This document shows, in pieces, positions 33,623 through 42,057 of a stretch of 64,000 bases of DNA (the first letter of the stretch is position 1; the number at the start of each line of letters is the position of its first letter). A program made the position numbers and the translations under genes. The stretch lies in the NCBI GenBank assembly GCA_964401385.1, contig CAYNYF010000005.1:14290-78289 (forward strand). The letters are read 5' to 3'. Under the pieces are notes generated by a model. The model had not been told where the DNA came from. It worked only from the letters and a program-made list of their open reading frames with translations, and did no database searches. This stretch comes from CAYNYF01 sp964401385 (GTDB taxonomy: Bacteria > Planctomycetota > Phycisphaerae > SM23-33).

Positions 33623-34258
33623 TTACCGACTCCGGCCGCGGAAAGCCCGCCTCCGCCTGCGAGTCACCGCCAGGGCCCCCATGCCCAGAAGCACCATCAC
33701 GGCCGGGGCGGGAACCGGAGTGCCCTCGAAGATGAGCGTCGCCTGCGTCACGTCGCCGGTTGCGTGCTCCACCAGCTCATAGGGTTCCTCGGGATACAAA
33801 AAAAGGGGAGCATTGATGCTCCAGCTCACCTCGCCCCATCCCTGTTTCACGCGCTCCAACTCGTAGGCGGCAATCTGGTCATAGACCGCCTCGCCGTCGA
33901 ACGCCCCGCTGCAATCGAGGGCCACCACGTCCACGCCCGAGATTCCGCCCTCCGGATACAGCACCGAAAAGAAGCCGGGGGCGGTCACGTTGTCCACACC
34001 CGTCCCAAAGGGCAAACCACGCGCCCACAGGCCTCCGTAGAATGTCCCGGCGATTCGGATTCGAACCTCCTGGACTTCCAGAAAGGCCGTGCCGCAGTCA
34101 TAGGCGCACTTCTTCCCCGACGAGCCGGCGGAAGCGTCGGTGGTGTAATGTCCCAGCAGACCATCCAGCGGCAGTTCGAACGTGTCCGTCCATCCCGCCG
34201 ATGCCGGCACCAGCAGACCCATCAGGCAGGCAATGGAAGCACATCCCTTCGCGTACAT
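33623..34258 (-). CDS. PEP-CTERM exported protein of unknown function
   Basis: 211 residues. ATG 34258 is chosen over the upstream frame because AAAGGAGG lies seven bases before it. The signal peptide ends around PASAGW. The middle has no domain I recognise; it includes paired Cys residues (KKCAYDCG) and looks all-beta. The tail is VPAPAVMVLLGMGALAVTRR with further Arg residues, a PEP-CTERM variant (VPAP). It is transcribed towards the RnfD-like gene from which it is separated by 63 bp. Confidence 0.78.
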   Translation of the reverse strand: MYAKGCASIACLMGLLVPASAGWTDTFELPLDGLLGHYTTDASAGSSGKKCAYDCGTAFLEVQEVRIRIAGTFYGGLWARGLPFGTGVDNVTAPGFFSVLYPEGGISGVDVVALDCSGAFDGEAVYDQIAAYELERVKQGWGEVSWSINAPLFLYPEEPYELVEHATGDVTQATLIFEGTPVPAPAVMVLLGMGALAVTRRRRRAFRGRSR

Positions 34259-34512
34259 TCGGTCCTCCTTTCCGCCATGCAAGGACAGAGGCATTCTCCT
34301 GGCTTGTTGGACGTACCCTCGGCGTGGCTCGGCTGAGGCCGATGGCCATGCCGCACGAAGAGGAACGAATCAAGACTTCCGACAAAGTCCCGGCTGAACT
34401 GATCCCCCAGGCCAATGTAATTCTACGGCCGCCGACCGCCGGCGTCAAGGGCCCATCTCGCGGGAAGGAAGCTCGGGGGGTGGCCAACCCAGGCGTGAAT
34501 GCCCGGCCTCCG

Positions 34513-35241
34513 CTACCTTGCCCGCAGCAGGCGGGCGAAGGCCAGGGCGGCTGCGACGCCCGGCCACAGGGCCCAGGCCCAGATCGGCGCGGGATGCCAG
34601 GAGGCGCTCCTGGCGGCGGCGACCGAATACGCACAGGTCGCCGGCCCGGCCGAGAAGAGCCAATCGGGCGGGACGCCCCTGCCGGTCACCTCGGTCAGCA
34701 CGTAATAGGTCACGGGCATGCCAACGGCAATGAGGGCGGCGGCCAGGGCGGCGGCGGTCGTGGTGGCGGCGCGGCCTTGGGCCACCCACAAGCTTAGCCC
34801 CCACGCCGCCATCGCCACGCCCGTCAGGTACAGCAGGCCGCGGACGACGTCCCCGGCCGTGGCGTCCGACAGCCACGCGGCGGCCACGTAAAGCGGCGCC
34901 GAGGCCACCAGCAGCATCACGTACTCACCGGCCGCGGGAAAAATCGACGCCAGCGCGCCCTCGTCGCTCGCCGCGGACCGCCCGGCCGCGGCGGCCCTGC
35001 GCCCGAGAACCAGCGGGCAGATCAACATCAGCAGGCCCGCCTGGGCCGCCAGCAGCACCTGCAAGGCCGGCGGGCTGGCAAAGCCCCCGCCAAAGTCTGG
35101 TTGCAGGAAGCTCTCCGGCAGCGACCCCACCGCCAGCGCCGCCACCGAGACGGCCAGGAAGACCGCCCCGGCCGGATGCCAGAACTGCACGACCTTCCCG
35201 CCGGCGGGAACATCGCCGCCCTGATCAATGGATGCTGACAT
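34513..35241 (-). CDS. Six-helix membrane protein of unknown function
   Basis: 242 residues. After a short hydrophilic N terminus there are about six hydrophobic helices, rich in Ala, Val and Leu. I recognise no catalytic motif; the overall pattern is similar to ABC-2-type permease subunits but lacks supporting motifs. Its start overlaps the ftsQ stop by 17 bp, making it the last gene of the dcw operon and translationally coupled to it. That position normally belongs to ftsA, so it may be a lineage-specific envelope or division factor. Confidence 0.65.
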   Translation of the reverse strand: MSASIDQGGDVPAGGKVVQFWHPAGAVFLAVSVAALAVGSLPESFLQPDFGGGFASPPALQVLLAAQAGLLMLICPLVLGRRAAAAGRSAASDEGALASIFPAAGEYVMLLVASAPLYVAAAWLSDATAGDVVRGLLYLTGVAMAAWGLSLWVAQGRAATTTAAALAAALIAVGMPVTYYVLTEVTGRGVPPDWLFSAGPATCAYSVAAARSASWHPAPIWAWALWPGVAAALAFARLLRAR

Positions 35242-36130
35242 GGAGTTTTTCGAAGCGGAGATCGATCCAGTCCTTCACGCCGGCCAGCTTGCCGCCGTTG
35301 GAGGCGACGTAGGCGTCCAGGTTGGCCAGTTTGGCCTCCGGGGCCAGGCAGTAGTCCAGCCCGTCCTCGGCCGGAAAACGCCCGAAGAGAACCCGCGTCC
35401 GCCGCGACTGGCCGAGCTGGGCGTAGAACTGGAGGTGCGGGTCCATCGGGCTGATGCGCCCGTTGTGATTGCGGACGTCGATGACGCTGATCTGACCTTG
35501 CCACGCCCGGCCCTTCAGCAGGCTGAGCAGGCGCAGGCCCTTATCCAACTCCGGGGCGTCCCACTTCTGCCCCGGCCGCGGCGGTAGCGTGCCCACGCCG
35601 TCGATCTTGACGAAGGCGTCCTGGCGAACCTGATTGGCCCGCAGCGGCAGCACCACGCCGCCGGCGTCGACCACGTGAAATTCGCCCGGCCGATCCTCGA
35701 CCGCCACCAGCGCCGCCGGCCGGCGGAACTCGGCCTCGATCACGACCGTGCCGTCATGGTGCTTGCGGACGCAGCGTACCTTCGCGATCCAGGGGTGCTC
35801 GGCGGCGGCATCGTAAACGTCCTTCGCCAAGCTCTCGTCGAAGACGCTGCGCCCGGACACTTTGGCCTGAACGCGTGACAGGACACTGCGGACAGCGTAC
35901 GGCGGCAGGTCCATCGGGCGCTCGGCCAGCCGCACGCGCGCGGACTTTCCGGCGTACTCCGGCGAGGCCAGCACACTGCTCCGCATGCCCCACAGCGCCA
36001 GCGCCGCCAGCGCCGCCACCGTCAACACGGCCGAAGCCTTGACGGCCTTGGCCTTGTGCGGCCAGGGCGGGTGCGACGGCTTGACCTGGGCTTTCGCCCG
36101 ATCCTTCTTCTTTTTCTTCCTTCGCAGCAC
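35225..36130 (-). CDS. ftsQ: Cell-division protein FtsQ-like
   Basis: 301 residues. GTG 36130 is chosen because GGGAGGT precedes it by nine bases. The layout is an extremely basic cytoplasmic tail (RRKKKKKDRAK), one transmembrane helix (about residues 36-50, VLTVAALAALALWG), then a periplasmic POTRA-like region and a beta domain. Blocks such as DAAAEHPWIAKVRCVRKHHDGTV and IEAEFRRPAALV fit FtsQ. It is 3' of ddl in the dcw cluster, the usual FtsQ position, but no ftsA or ftsZ follows. Confidence 0.75.
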   Translation of the reverse strand: MLRRKKKKKDRAKAQVKPSHPPWPHKAKAVKASAVLTVAALAALALWGMRSSVLASPEYAGKSARVRLAERPMDLPPYAVRSVLSRVQAKVSGRSVFDESLAKDVYDAAAEHPWIAKVRCVRKHHDGTVVIEAEFRRPAALVAVEDRPGEFHVVDAGGVVLPLRANQVRQDAFVKIDGVGTLPPRPGQKWDAPELDKGLRLLSLLKGRAWQGQISVIDVRNHNGRISPMDPHLQFYAQLGQSRRTRVLFGRFPAEDGLDYCLAPEAKLANLDAYVASNGGKLAGVKDWIDLRFEKLHVSIH

Positions 36131-36178
36131 CAGCGGTAACCTCCCTGTTCCGGCCGGCACAGGCAACCCGTGCCCGGC

Positions 36179-37165
36179 TCACGCCCCACCGGGCAACCTG
36201 TTCAGGGCCAACTGCACGATCCGGTCGCAGAGCTGCTCGAAGCTGACGTTCGCGGCCGCGGCCGCCTTCGGCAGCAGCGAGTGAGACGTAAAGCCGGGAA
36301 TCGTGTTGACCTCCAGCACGTGGGCGACGCCGGCCGGGGTAAGGATGAAGTCCACCCGGCTGAAGTCCCGACAGCCCAATGCCTTATGGGCAGTGACCGC
36401 GGCCGCCCGGAGGTGCTCGACCACGGCCGGCGGCAACTGCGTGTCCACGATGTACTCCGTGGCGTCGTCCTCGTACTTGGCGACGTAGTCGTAGAACTCC
36501 CGCGCGGGGCGAATCTCGACCACCGGCAGCGGCCTGTCGGCCAAGATGCCGACGGTCATCTCCCGCCCCTCGATGAACGCCTCGACCATTGCCCTGCCGT
36601 ACCGGGCCAGCAGCCCTTCCAGGGCCGCGTCGCGGCTGGCGTCGTCGCGGGCGATGATGACGTCCACGCTGGAGCCGCCATCGACGGGCTTGAGCACGCA
36701 CGGCGGCGGCACGCCCGCCAGCAGCCCACCCCAGTCCGGCGGCGAAAGCCCCCCGTCGACCACCACCCAATCCGGCGTCGCCAGCCCCGCCCGGCGGAAC
36801 AGCCGCTTGCTGGCGTCCTTGTCCATCGCCAGCTCCGAGGCGGACGGGCCGGAGCCCACGTACCTCAGGCCCCGCTGCTCGCACAGCCGCTGGACCTGGC
36901 CGTTCTCGCCGAAGGCCCCGTGCACGGCGATGAACACCATCTCGATGCCCTCGCGGTCCAGGGCGGCGGTGTCTTCGGGGCCGACGTCGGCGGCGGTGAC
37001 CCGGTGCCCGCAGCGCCGCAGCGCCTCGGCCACGGCTCGGCCGGACAGCAACGATACCTCGCGCTCGCTGCCGGGCCCACCCATGAGCACGGTGATGTCC
37101 AGCGGGCGGGTTCTACGGCCCGCCACGTCGATGGCGCCTTGGGCTGCGAGGGGCTCTGCCGGCAT
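36179..37165 (-). CDS. ddl: D-alanine--D-alanine ligase
   Basis: 328 residues. It joins two D-Ala with ATP to make the dipeptide used by MurF. ATP-grasp features are visible: ITVLMGGPGSEREVSLLSG at the N terminus, HGAFGENGQVQ, MDKDASKRLFRRAGL, CVLKPVDGGSSVDV, and near the C terminus FSRVDFILTPAG and LEVNTIPGFTSHSLLPKAA with the Mg2+-binding residues. It lies between murB (4 bp away) and ftsQ. The N-terminal 20 residues before DITVLMGG are probably an extension or indicate a later true start. Confidence 0.93.
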   Translation of the reverse strand: MPAEPLAAQGAIDVAGRRTRPLDITVLMGGPGSEREVSLLSGRAVAEALRRCGHRVTAADVGPEDTAALDREGIEMVFIAVHGAFGENGQVQRLCEQRGLRYVGSGPSASELAMDKDASKRLFRRAGLATPDWVVVDGGLSPPDWGGLLAGVPPPCVLKPVDGGSSVDVIIARDDASRDAALEGLLARYGRAMVEAFIEGREMTVGILADRPLPVVEIRPAREFYDYVAKYEDDATEYIVDTQLPPAVVEHLRAAAVTAHKALGCRDFSRVDFILTPAGVAHVLEVNTIPGFTSHSLLPKAAAAANVSFEQLCDRIVQLALNRLPGGA

Positions 37166-37168
37166 GGC

Positions 37169-38053
37169 TCACCAGACCTCCACTTCCAGTTCCAGATACA
37201 CTTCCCAGCGCTTGTAGACGTCCTCGCGGATGATGTTGATCAGTTTCAGCACGTCGGAAGCCCGCGTCCCCGGGTCAGCGATGATGAAGTTGGCGTGCCT
37301 GTCCGAGACCTGTGCCCCGCCGGTGCGGCGGCCCTTCAGGCCGGACTTGTCGATCAGGGCCCCGGCCGACAGGCCCCGGGGGTTCTTGAAGATGCAGCCG
37401 GCGCTGCGGACCCACAGCGGCTGGGTGTTCTTCTTGTAGATCCAGATACGTTTGACCTGGTTGAGGATCCTGCGCGGGTCGTCGGGCATCAGCCGAAACT
37501 GGGCGCCGAGGATGACCTTGGCGGAGATGTTGGTGTGGCGGTAGCCGAAGACCAGCTCCCCGCGGAGGCGGGTGAAGCCGACGCCGTCGCTGTCCATCAG
37601 GTCGACCGACTCGACCATGTTGCCGATGTCGCCGAAGGCCCCGCCGGCGTTCATCCGTACCGCCCCGCCGATGCTGCCGGGGATGCCGGCCAGGCATTCC
37701 ATTCCGCTCATCCCCTCCCGCACCGAGCGCAGCACTATCCGGTGCAGCTCGGCCGCCGCCCCCGCCTCCACGCCGTCCTTAGTGAAGCGCACCCGCCCGA
37801 ACGTCTCGCCGGCCAGACGCACCACCGCCCCGCGTACGCCGGAATCGTCGATCAGAAGGTTCGCCCCGCCGCCCAGGATGCGCACGGGAACCTCGTTCTC
37901 CCGGCAGCGCCGGAGCACCTCCGCCAACTGCTCCGGCGTGGTCGGCTCGATGAAGTACTGCGCCGGCCCGCCGATGCGCATCCACGTATACGAGGCCAGC
38001 GGCACTTCCGTCTTAACGATCTGTTCCAAGCCAGCGAACAATGTCATCCGCAA
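37169..38053 (-). CDS. murB: UDP-N-acetylenolpyruvoylglucosamine reductase
   Basis: 294 residues, the short type. It reduces UDP-GlcNAc-enolpyruvate to UDP-MurNAc using FAD and NADPH. It has SYTWMRIGGPA, RILGGGANLLI for FAD binding, and AGIPGSIGGAVRMNAGG. The proton-donor position, normally Ser in AGS(F/V)F(K/R)NP, is Cys at about residue 220 (SAGCIFKNP). VSDRHANFIIA gives the C-terminal signature. Its start overlaps the murC end by 41 bp. Confidence 0.93.
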   Translation of the reverse strand: MRMTLFAGLEQIVKTEVPLASYTWMRIGGPAQYFIEPTTPEQLAEVLRRCRENEVPVRILGGGANLLIDDSGVRGAVVRLAGETFGRVRFTKDGVEAGAAAELHRIVLRSVREGMSGMECLAGIPGSIGGAVRMNAGGAFGDIGNMVESVDLMDSDGVGFTRLRGELVFGYRHTNISAKVILGAQFRLMPDDPRRILNQVKRIWIYKKNTQPLWVRSAGCIFKNPRGLSAGALIDKSGLKGRRTGGAQVSDRHANFIIADPGTRASDVLKLINIIREDVYKRWEVYLELEVEVW

Positions 38054-39455
38054 CTTCCCAGATGTTGCCCGCCCCCATGGTTACCACCAGGTCGCCCGGG
38101 GCCAGAGAGGCCTTCAGGTGTCGGCTGATCGACTCAAAGCTGTTCCGGTAGACCGCGTCGCCGCCGTTGAGGCGAATCTGAGCGACCAGGTCTTCGGCGG
38201 AGATGTATTCCTTTTCGCGCTCGCTGTCGCGGACGAAGTAGATGTCCGGGACGATGACGCGGTCGGCGGCGCCGAAGCTGCGGGCGAAGTCCTTCAGCAA
38301 GAAGCGCGTGCGCGAGTGCTGGTGCGGCTGGAAGACGCACCAGATCCGCTGCGGCAGGAAGAACTCGCGAATGGCCCGCAGCGTCACCTGGATCTCGGTG
38401 GGGTGGTGGGCGTAGTCGTCGACCACGGTGACGCCGCCGAGGGCGGCCTTGATGGTGAGCCGGCGATACACGCCCTCGAAGCCGGCGACGGCCTTCGCGA
38501 TCTGGGCGGGGCTGAGCCCGGCCTGATGCAGCAGCCCGGCCGCCGCCAGGGCATTATAGACTTGGTGCAGCCCGGGAAGCTGAAGCGCCATCCTGCAAAA
38601 GCGCTTTCCGCCCAGCAGCACGTCGAACCGGAAGCGGCCGCGGTCGGCCCTCAAGTTGCTCGCCCGCCACAGCGGGTCGTCCTCCACGCCGAACGTCTGC
38701 ACCTCGCAGGTTGCCTCGCGCACCGCCTGCATGACGTTGCGGTCGTCGCCGTTGGCCATCAGCAGCCCGCGGGCGGGCAGCTTGGACGCGAACGCCCGGA
38801 AGGCCTCCACGATGGCGGCAATGTCGGCATAGCAGTCCAGGTGGTCCTCCTCGATGTTCAGAATGGCCGCGTACATCGCGGAGAGGTTCAGGAAGGAGCG
38901 GTCGAACTCGCAGGCCTCGGCGACGAAATGCCGGCCCGCGCCGACGCCGCTGGGCCCGCCGAGCTGGGCGACGGTCGCCCCGATGATGAAGGACGGGTCC
39001 ATGCCCGCCGACGCCAGGGCGTAGGCGACCAGGGCCGTGGTGGTGGACTTTCCGTGGGTGCCGGCGACGGCGATGCCGCAGCGGTCGCCCATCAGCCGCC
39101 CCAACATCTGGCTATACTTGATCACCTCCGCCCCGCGCTGCCGAGCGGCCAGCAGCTCCGGGTTGGCCTCGTGAATCGCGGCCGAGTACACCACCAGGTC
39201 CAGCTTCTCCGGCAGGTTCTCCGCCCGCTGGCCCACGGTCACGCCGGCCCCGTGAGCGGCCAAGTCCTGTAGCGCGGCCGAGTCGGCCTGGTCGGAGCCG
39301 CTGACGGTCGCCCCGCGGGCCAGAAGCATCCTCGCCAGGGCGCGCATGCCCGATCCGCCCATGCCGATCAGGTGCACCCGCCGGCGGAGATACTTGGCCT
39401 CGGCCACCCCGGCGGCGGCGAATGTCCTCCGCTCAGTTTCCATCGGTCTCAGCAT
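38013..39455 (-). CDS. murC: UDP-N-acetylmuramate--L-alanine ligase
   Basis: 480 residues. It adds the first amino acid of the peptide stem to UDP-MurNAc. The N-terminal Rossmann loop is VHLIGMGGSGMRALA, followed by the ATP loop AVAGTHGKSTTTALVAYAL, NIEEDHLDCY, VVDDYAHHPTEIQVTL and FQPHQHSRTRFL, all characteristic of MurC. The gene is preceded by the heptad-repeat gap at 39456-39608. Two in-frame ATGs (39455 and 39443) are possible starts; neither has a convincing ribosome site. Confidence 0.95.
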   Translation of the reverse strand: MLRPMETERRTFAAAGVAEAKYLRRRVHLIGMGGSGMRALARMLLARGATVSGSDQADSAALQDLAAHGAGVTVGQRAENLPEKLDLVVYSAAIHEANPELLAARQRGAEVIKYSQMLGRLMGDRCGIAVAGTHGKSTTTALVAYALASAGMDPSFIIGATVAQLGGPSGVGAGRHFVAEACEFDRSFLNLSAMYAAILNIEEDHLDCYADIAAIVEAFRAFASKLPARGLLMANGDDRNVMQAVREATCEVQTFGVEDDPLWRASNLRADRGRFRFDVLLGGKRFCRMALQLPGLHQVYNALAAAGLLHQAGLSPAQIAKAVAGFEGVYRRLTIKAALGGVTVVDDYAHHPTEIQVTLRAIREFFLPQRIWCVFQPHQHSRTRFLLKDFARSFGAADRVIVPDIYFVRDSEREKEYISAEDLVAQIRLNGGDAVYRNSFESISRHLKASLAPGDLVVTMGAGNIWEVADDIVRWLGTDR

Positions 39456-39509
39456 AGTAGTTACTCACACACGTCCCTGTCAAACTCGCCCAACCGCCAC
39501 TCTCGTTGC

Positions 39510-39550
39510 AGCTTTCGGCCTCCCGCTTTCAGTTTTCAGCTTTCAGCTTT
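39510..39550. repeat. TTTCAGY heptad repeat between murG and murC
   Basis: GCTTTCAGTTTTCAGCTTTCAGCTTT-type units (39525-39550) preceded by a degenerate copy starting at 39510. The stretch is AT-rich against a GC-rich background. The same heptad occurs in both orientations between murF and murE (44651-44750). Confidence 0.65.
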
Positions 39551-39608
39551 GCCCTTCGCTCTTCGTCTTTTTCAAATCGCGCGGACTTTGACAAAGCCCG
39601 CGTAGTAC

Positions 39609-40739
39609 TTATCGCCCGGTGGAGGAATTTTGCTTTAGCCCGGTCAACCAGCGGGCGACGGCTTCGGCCGCGCCGGGGCGGGCGAGCGCCTCCGCGGCCG
39701 AGCGCATCGCCTCCAACCGCGACGGGTCCCGCAGGATCGGCAGCAGGGCCTCGCGCAGCGCCTGGGCGTTGAGTGCCCGGTCGCGGGCATCGATCACCTC
39801 CACGGCCGCGCCGGCCGATACTAAGGCGGCGGCGTTGTGGCGCTGGTGCTGGTCGCGGTGATACGGATACGGCATGAGCACGGCCGGAGTGGCGGTGGCG
39901 GTCAGCTCGGCCACGGTCGATGCCCCCGCTCGACTGAGCACGACGTCGGCCAGGGCGTAGGCAAGGTCCATCCGCTGGCAGAACTCCAGCAGCGTCCACC
40001 GCATCCTGCTGCCGGCGAGGGCCGCCCGCACTTCGTCGGCCTTGCCCGGCCCGGCCACGTGCAGGAGCTGCCAGCCAGCGGCCAGCTCGTCCAGGTCGTC
40101 CACGATTTCGGCGACCGCCTGATTGATGTTGGCGGCCCCCTGGCTGCCGGCGGCGACCAGCAGGGTTTTGCGATCACCGCCCAGCGACCACAGCTTCCGG
40201 CCCTCGGCCGGATCGCCCCGCACCAACGCCTGCCGCACGGGACAGCCCACCAGCCGCGATTTGGCTCCGCCGCGGCCAAGGTCGGCCGCCGTCCGCTCGA
40301 ACTGCGTAAAGATCACCCCCGCCCGCCGGGCCAGGTGGCGGTTGGCCGCGCCGGCCACGGCGTCGATGCAGAGCAGGCCCGTTCGCACGCCGGCGCGAGC
40401 GGCCGCGCGGACCACCGGAACGGCGGCGAATCCGCCCAGCCCCAGCACCGCCGCCGGACGGACGTCGGCCAGCAACTCGCCGGCCAGCCGCGCCGACGAC
40501 ACCCAGCGACGCAGGAACTTTCCCCAGCCGCGCAGGCCGCGCGGCGGCGGGCAGATCGGCTGGGCGACGAAGGCATACGGCGTGGAGGAGAGGATCCGCC
40601 GGTCAATGTCGCGATCCGAGCAGGCGAAGACGATCTGGGCGTCGCCCTGCATCTCCAGCAGCCGCTCGACCACGGCCAGGGCCGGATACAGGTGCCCGCC
40701 GGTGCCCCCCCCGGCGAAGATGTACGCTGGTCGGCTCAT
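39609..40739 (-). CDS. murG: Undecaprenyl-PP-MurNAc-pentapeptide GlcNAc transferase
   Basis: 376 residues. It converts lipid I to lipid II at the inner face of the membrane. The N-terminal GT-B signature is YIFAGGGTGGHLYPALAV, with AVLGLGGFAAVPVVRAA in the acceptor domain. VAAGSQGAANINQAV opens the donor domain and DVVLSRAGASTVAELTA is the UDP-GlcNAc loop, followed by PYPYHRDQHQRHNA. All are typical of MurG. It lies between ftsW and murC, the usual dcw order. Confidence 0.95.
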   Translation of the reverse strand: MSRPAYIFAGGGTGGHLYPALAVVERLLEMQGDAQIVFACSDRDIDRRILSSTPYAFVAQPICPPPRGLRGWGKFLRRWVSSARLAGELLADVRPAAVLGLGGFAAVPVVRAAARAGVRTGLLCIDAVAGAANRHLARRAGVIFTQFERTAADLGRGGAKSRLVGCPVRQALVRGDPAEGRKLWSLGGDRKTLLVAAGSQGAANINQAVAEIVDDLDELAAGWQLLHVAGPGKADEVRAALAGSRMRWTLLEFCQRMDLAYALADVVLSRAGASTVAELTATATPAVLMPYPYHRDQHQRHNAAALVSAGAAVEVIDARDRALNAQALREALLPILRDPSRLEAMRSAAEALARPGAAEAVARWLTGLKQNSSTGR

Positions 40740-40817
40740 GCACCACCACGGGCGGCCGCCAACGGAATCGCCAGGCGCAGGCCGGATTCCGGCGGGCGGC
40801 GCGACATTTGTGCTCCG

Positions 40818-41984
40818 TCATTCATTGGCCATCAGGCGTTCGGCGCTCGTCATTTTCTTGCGCGCGCTCACTGAGACGATCATGGCCGTCGCCGCCGACA
40901 TTGCCAGCAGCGAACTCCCGCCGGCCGAGACGAACGGCAGCGACACGCCGGTCGGCGGCAGGCACACCGCGTTCACGGCGACGTGCATGACCGCCTGCAA
41001 GCCGATGAGGAAGCCGAGCCCTCCCGCGAGCAGGGCGCCGAGGCGATCGCCGGCCGTCCGCGCCGCCCGATACGCCAGCAGCAGCCAGACCAGCAGCAGG
41101 GCGATGACCACCCCCGCCCCGATCGCGCCCAGCTCCTGGCAGATCATGGCGAAGATGAAGTCGGTGCCGGCCTCGGGCAGATATCCGTACTTCGCCACCC
41201 CGCCGCCGACCCCGGCCGGCGCCGCCCCGGAGGCGACGGCGATCAGGGCCTGCCGCGGCTGGTAGGCCGACGGGTTGGTCGTGCTGAACGGATCCCAGAA
41301 GGCCGTGATCCTCGCCCACCGGTGCGGGTCGCAGACGACGAACTTATAGAAGCCGGCGGCGGCGAGCGGCAGCAGGGCCAGCACGTACAGCCACGGCACG
41401 CCGCCCATCAGCAGCAGCACGGCCGAGGCGATGGCGATGATCGCGGCCGTGCCGAAGTCCTGCGTGACCACCAGCGCGATGCCCAGCCCGATCAGCCCAA
41501 CGGCCGGCAGGAACGTCCGAGTGAAACTCCGCGGGCGGACGCCCGGGCGGCTGAGCAGTCCCGCCAGAAAGACCAGCACACCGAACTTGAGCACCTCGGA
41601 GGGCTGAAACCCCACCGGGCCGAACTGGAGGAAACGCAGCGTCCCGCGGATGTCTCTGCCGAACACCAGCACCGCCGCGGCGCTGCAAAGGCCAACGACC
41701 AGCAGCGCTTCGGCCGGCGTGGGCAGCCGTCGGCCCCAGGGCCGGCGGACAAGCCAGCGATAGTCCAGCCGCCACAGCAGCAGGAGCAGCAGCAGCCCGC
41801 TGGTCGCGAAGAGTAGTTGCCGGACATCGCGGCGATAGTACCACTTCGCCCCGGCCGCCGTTGGGAAGGAGGTGCTGAAGACCATCACCGCCCCCAGGGC
41901 CATCAACGCCAGCGTCGTCAGGATCAGGGCCTCGCCGCCCGGGTTGTCCCGCAACGCGATCCGTCCAGGCTTTCCGCCTTCCAT
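40818..41984 (-). CDS. ftsW: Septal SEDS peptidoglycan glycosyltransferase FtsW
   Basis: 388 residues with about ten transmembrane helices. SEDS-family motifs are GTLRFLQFGPVGFQPSEVLK, VVTQDFGTAA, SGAAPAGVGGGVAKYGYLPEAGTDFIFA and, near the end, TGVSLPFVSAGGSSLL. The periplasmic Asp needed for polymerisation fits the TDFIFA region. It works with the ftsI product. Assigned FtsW rather than RodA from its place between mraY and murG. Confidence 0.92.
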   Translation of the reverse strand: MEGGKPGRIALRDNPGGEALILTTLALMALGAVMVFSTSFPTAAGAKWYYRRDVRQLLFATSGLLLLLLLWRLDYRWLVRRPWGRRLPTPAEALLVVGLCSAAAVLVFGRDIRGTLRFLQFGPVGFQPSEVLKFGVLVFLAGLLSRPGVRPRSFTRTFLPAVGLIGLGIALVVTQDFGTAAIIAIASAVLLLMGGVPWLYVLALLPLAAAGFYKFVVCDPHRWARITAFWDPFSTTNPSAYQPRQALIAVASGAAPAGVGGGVAKYGYLPEAGTDFIFAMICQELGAIGAGVVIALLLVWLLLAYRAARTAGDRLGALLAGGLGFLIGLQAVMHVAVNAVCLPPTGVSLPFVSAGGSSLLAMSAATAMIVSVSARKKMTSAERLMANE

Positions 41985-41995
41985 GGCGTCCTCCA

Positions 41996-42057
41996 GAACG
42001 CGAATTCGAGCAAATCACGAGAAGAAACAGAACGCGAACTCGCGCGAATTCGCGTTC
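41996..42057. repeat. Inverted-repeat element between ftsW and mraY
   Basis: GAACGCGAATTCG at the left end is matched in inverted orientation by CGCGAATTCGCGTTC at the right, with a further GAACGCGAACTCG copy inside. The arms have EcoRI-like GAATTC cores and could form a hairpin of about 14 bp. It fills almost the whole gap and abuts the mraY stop. A related element is at 56908-56986. Confidence 0.65.
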
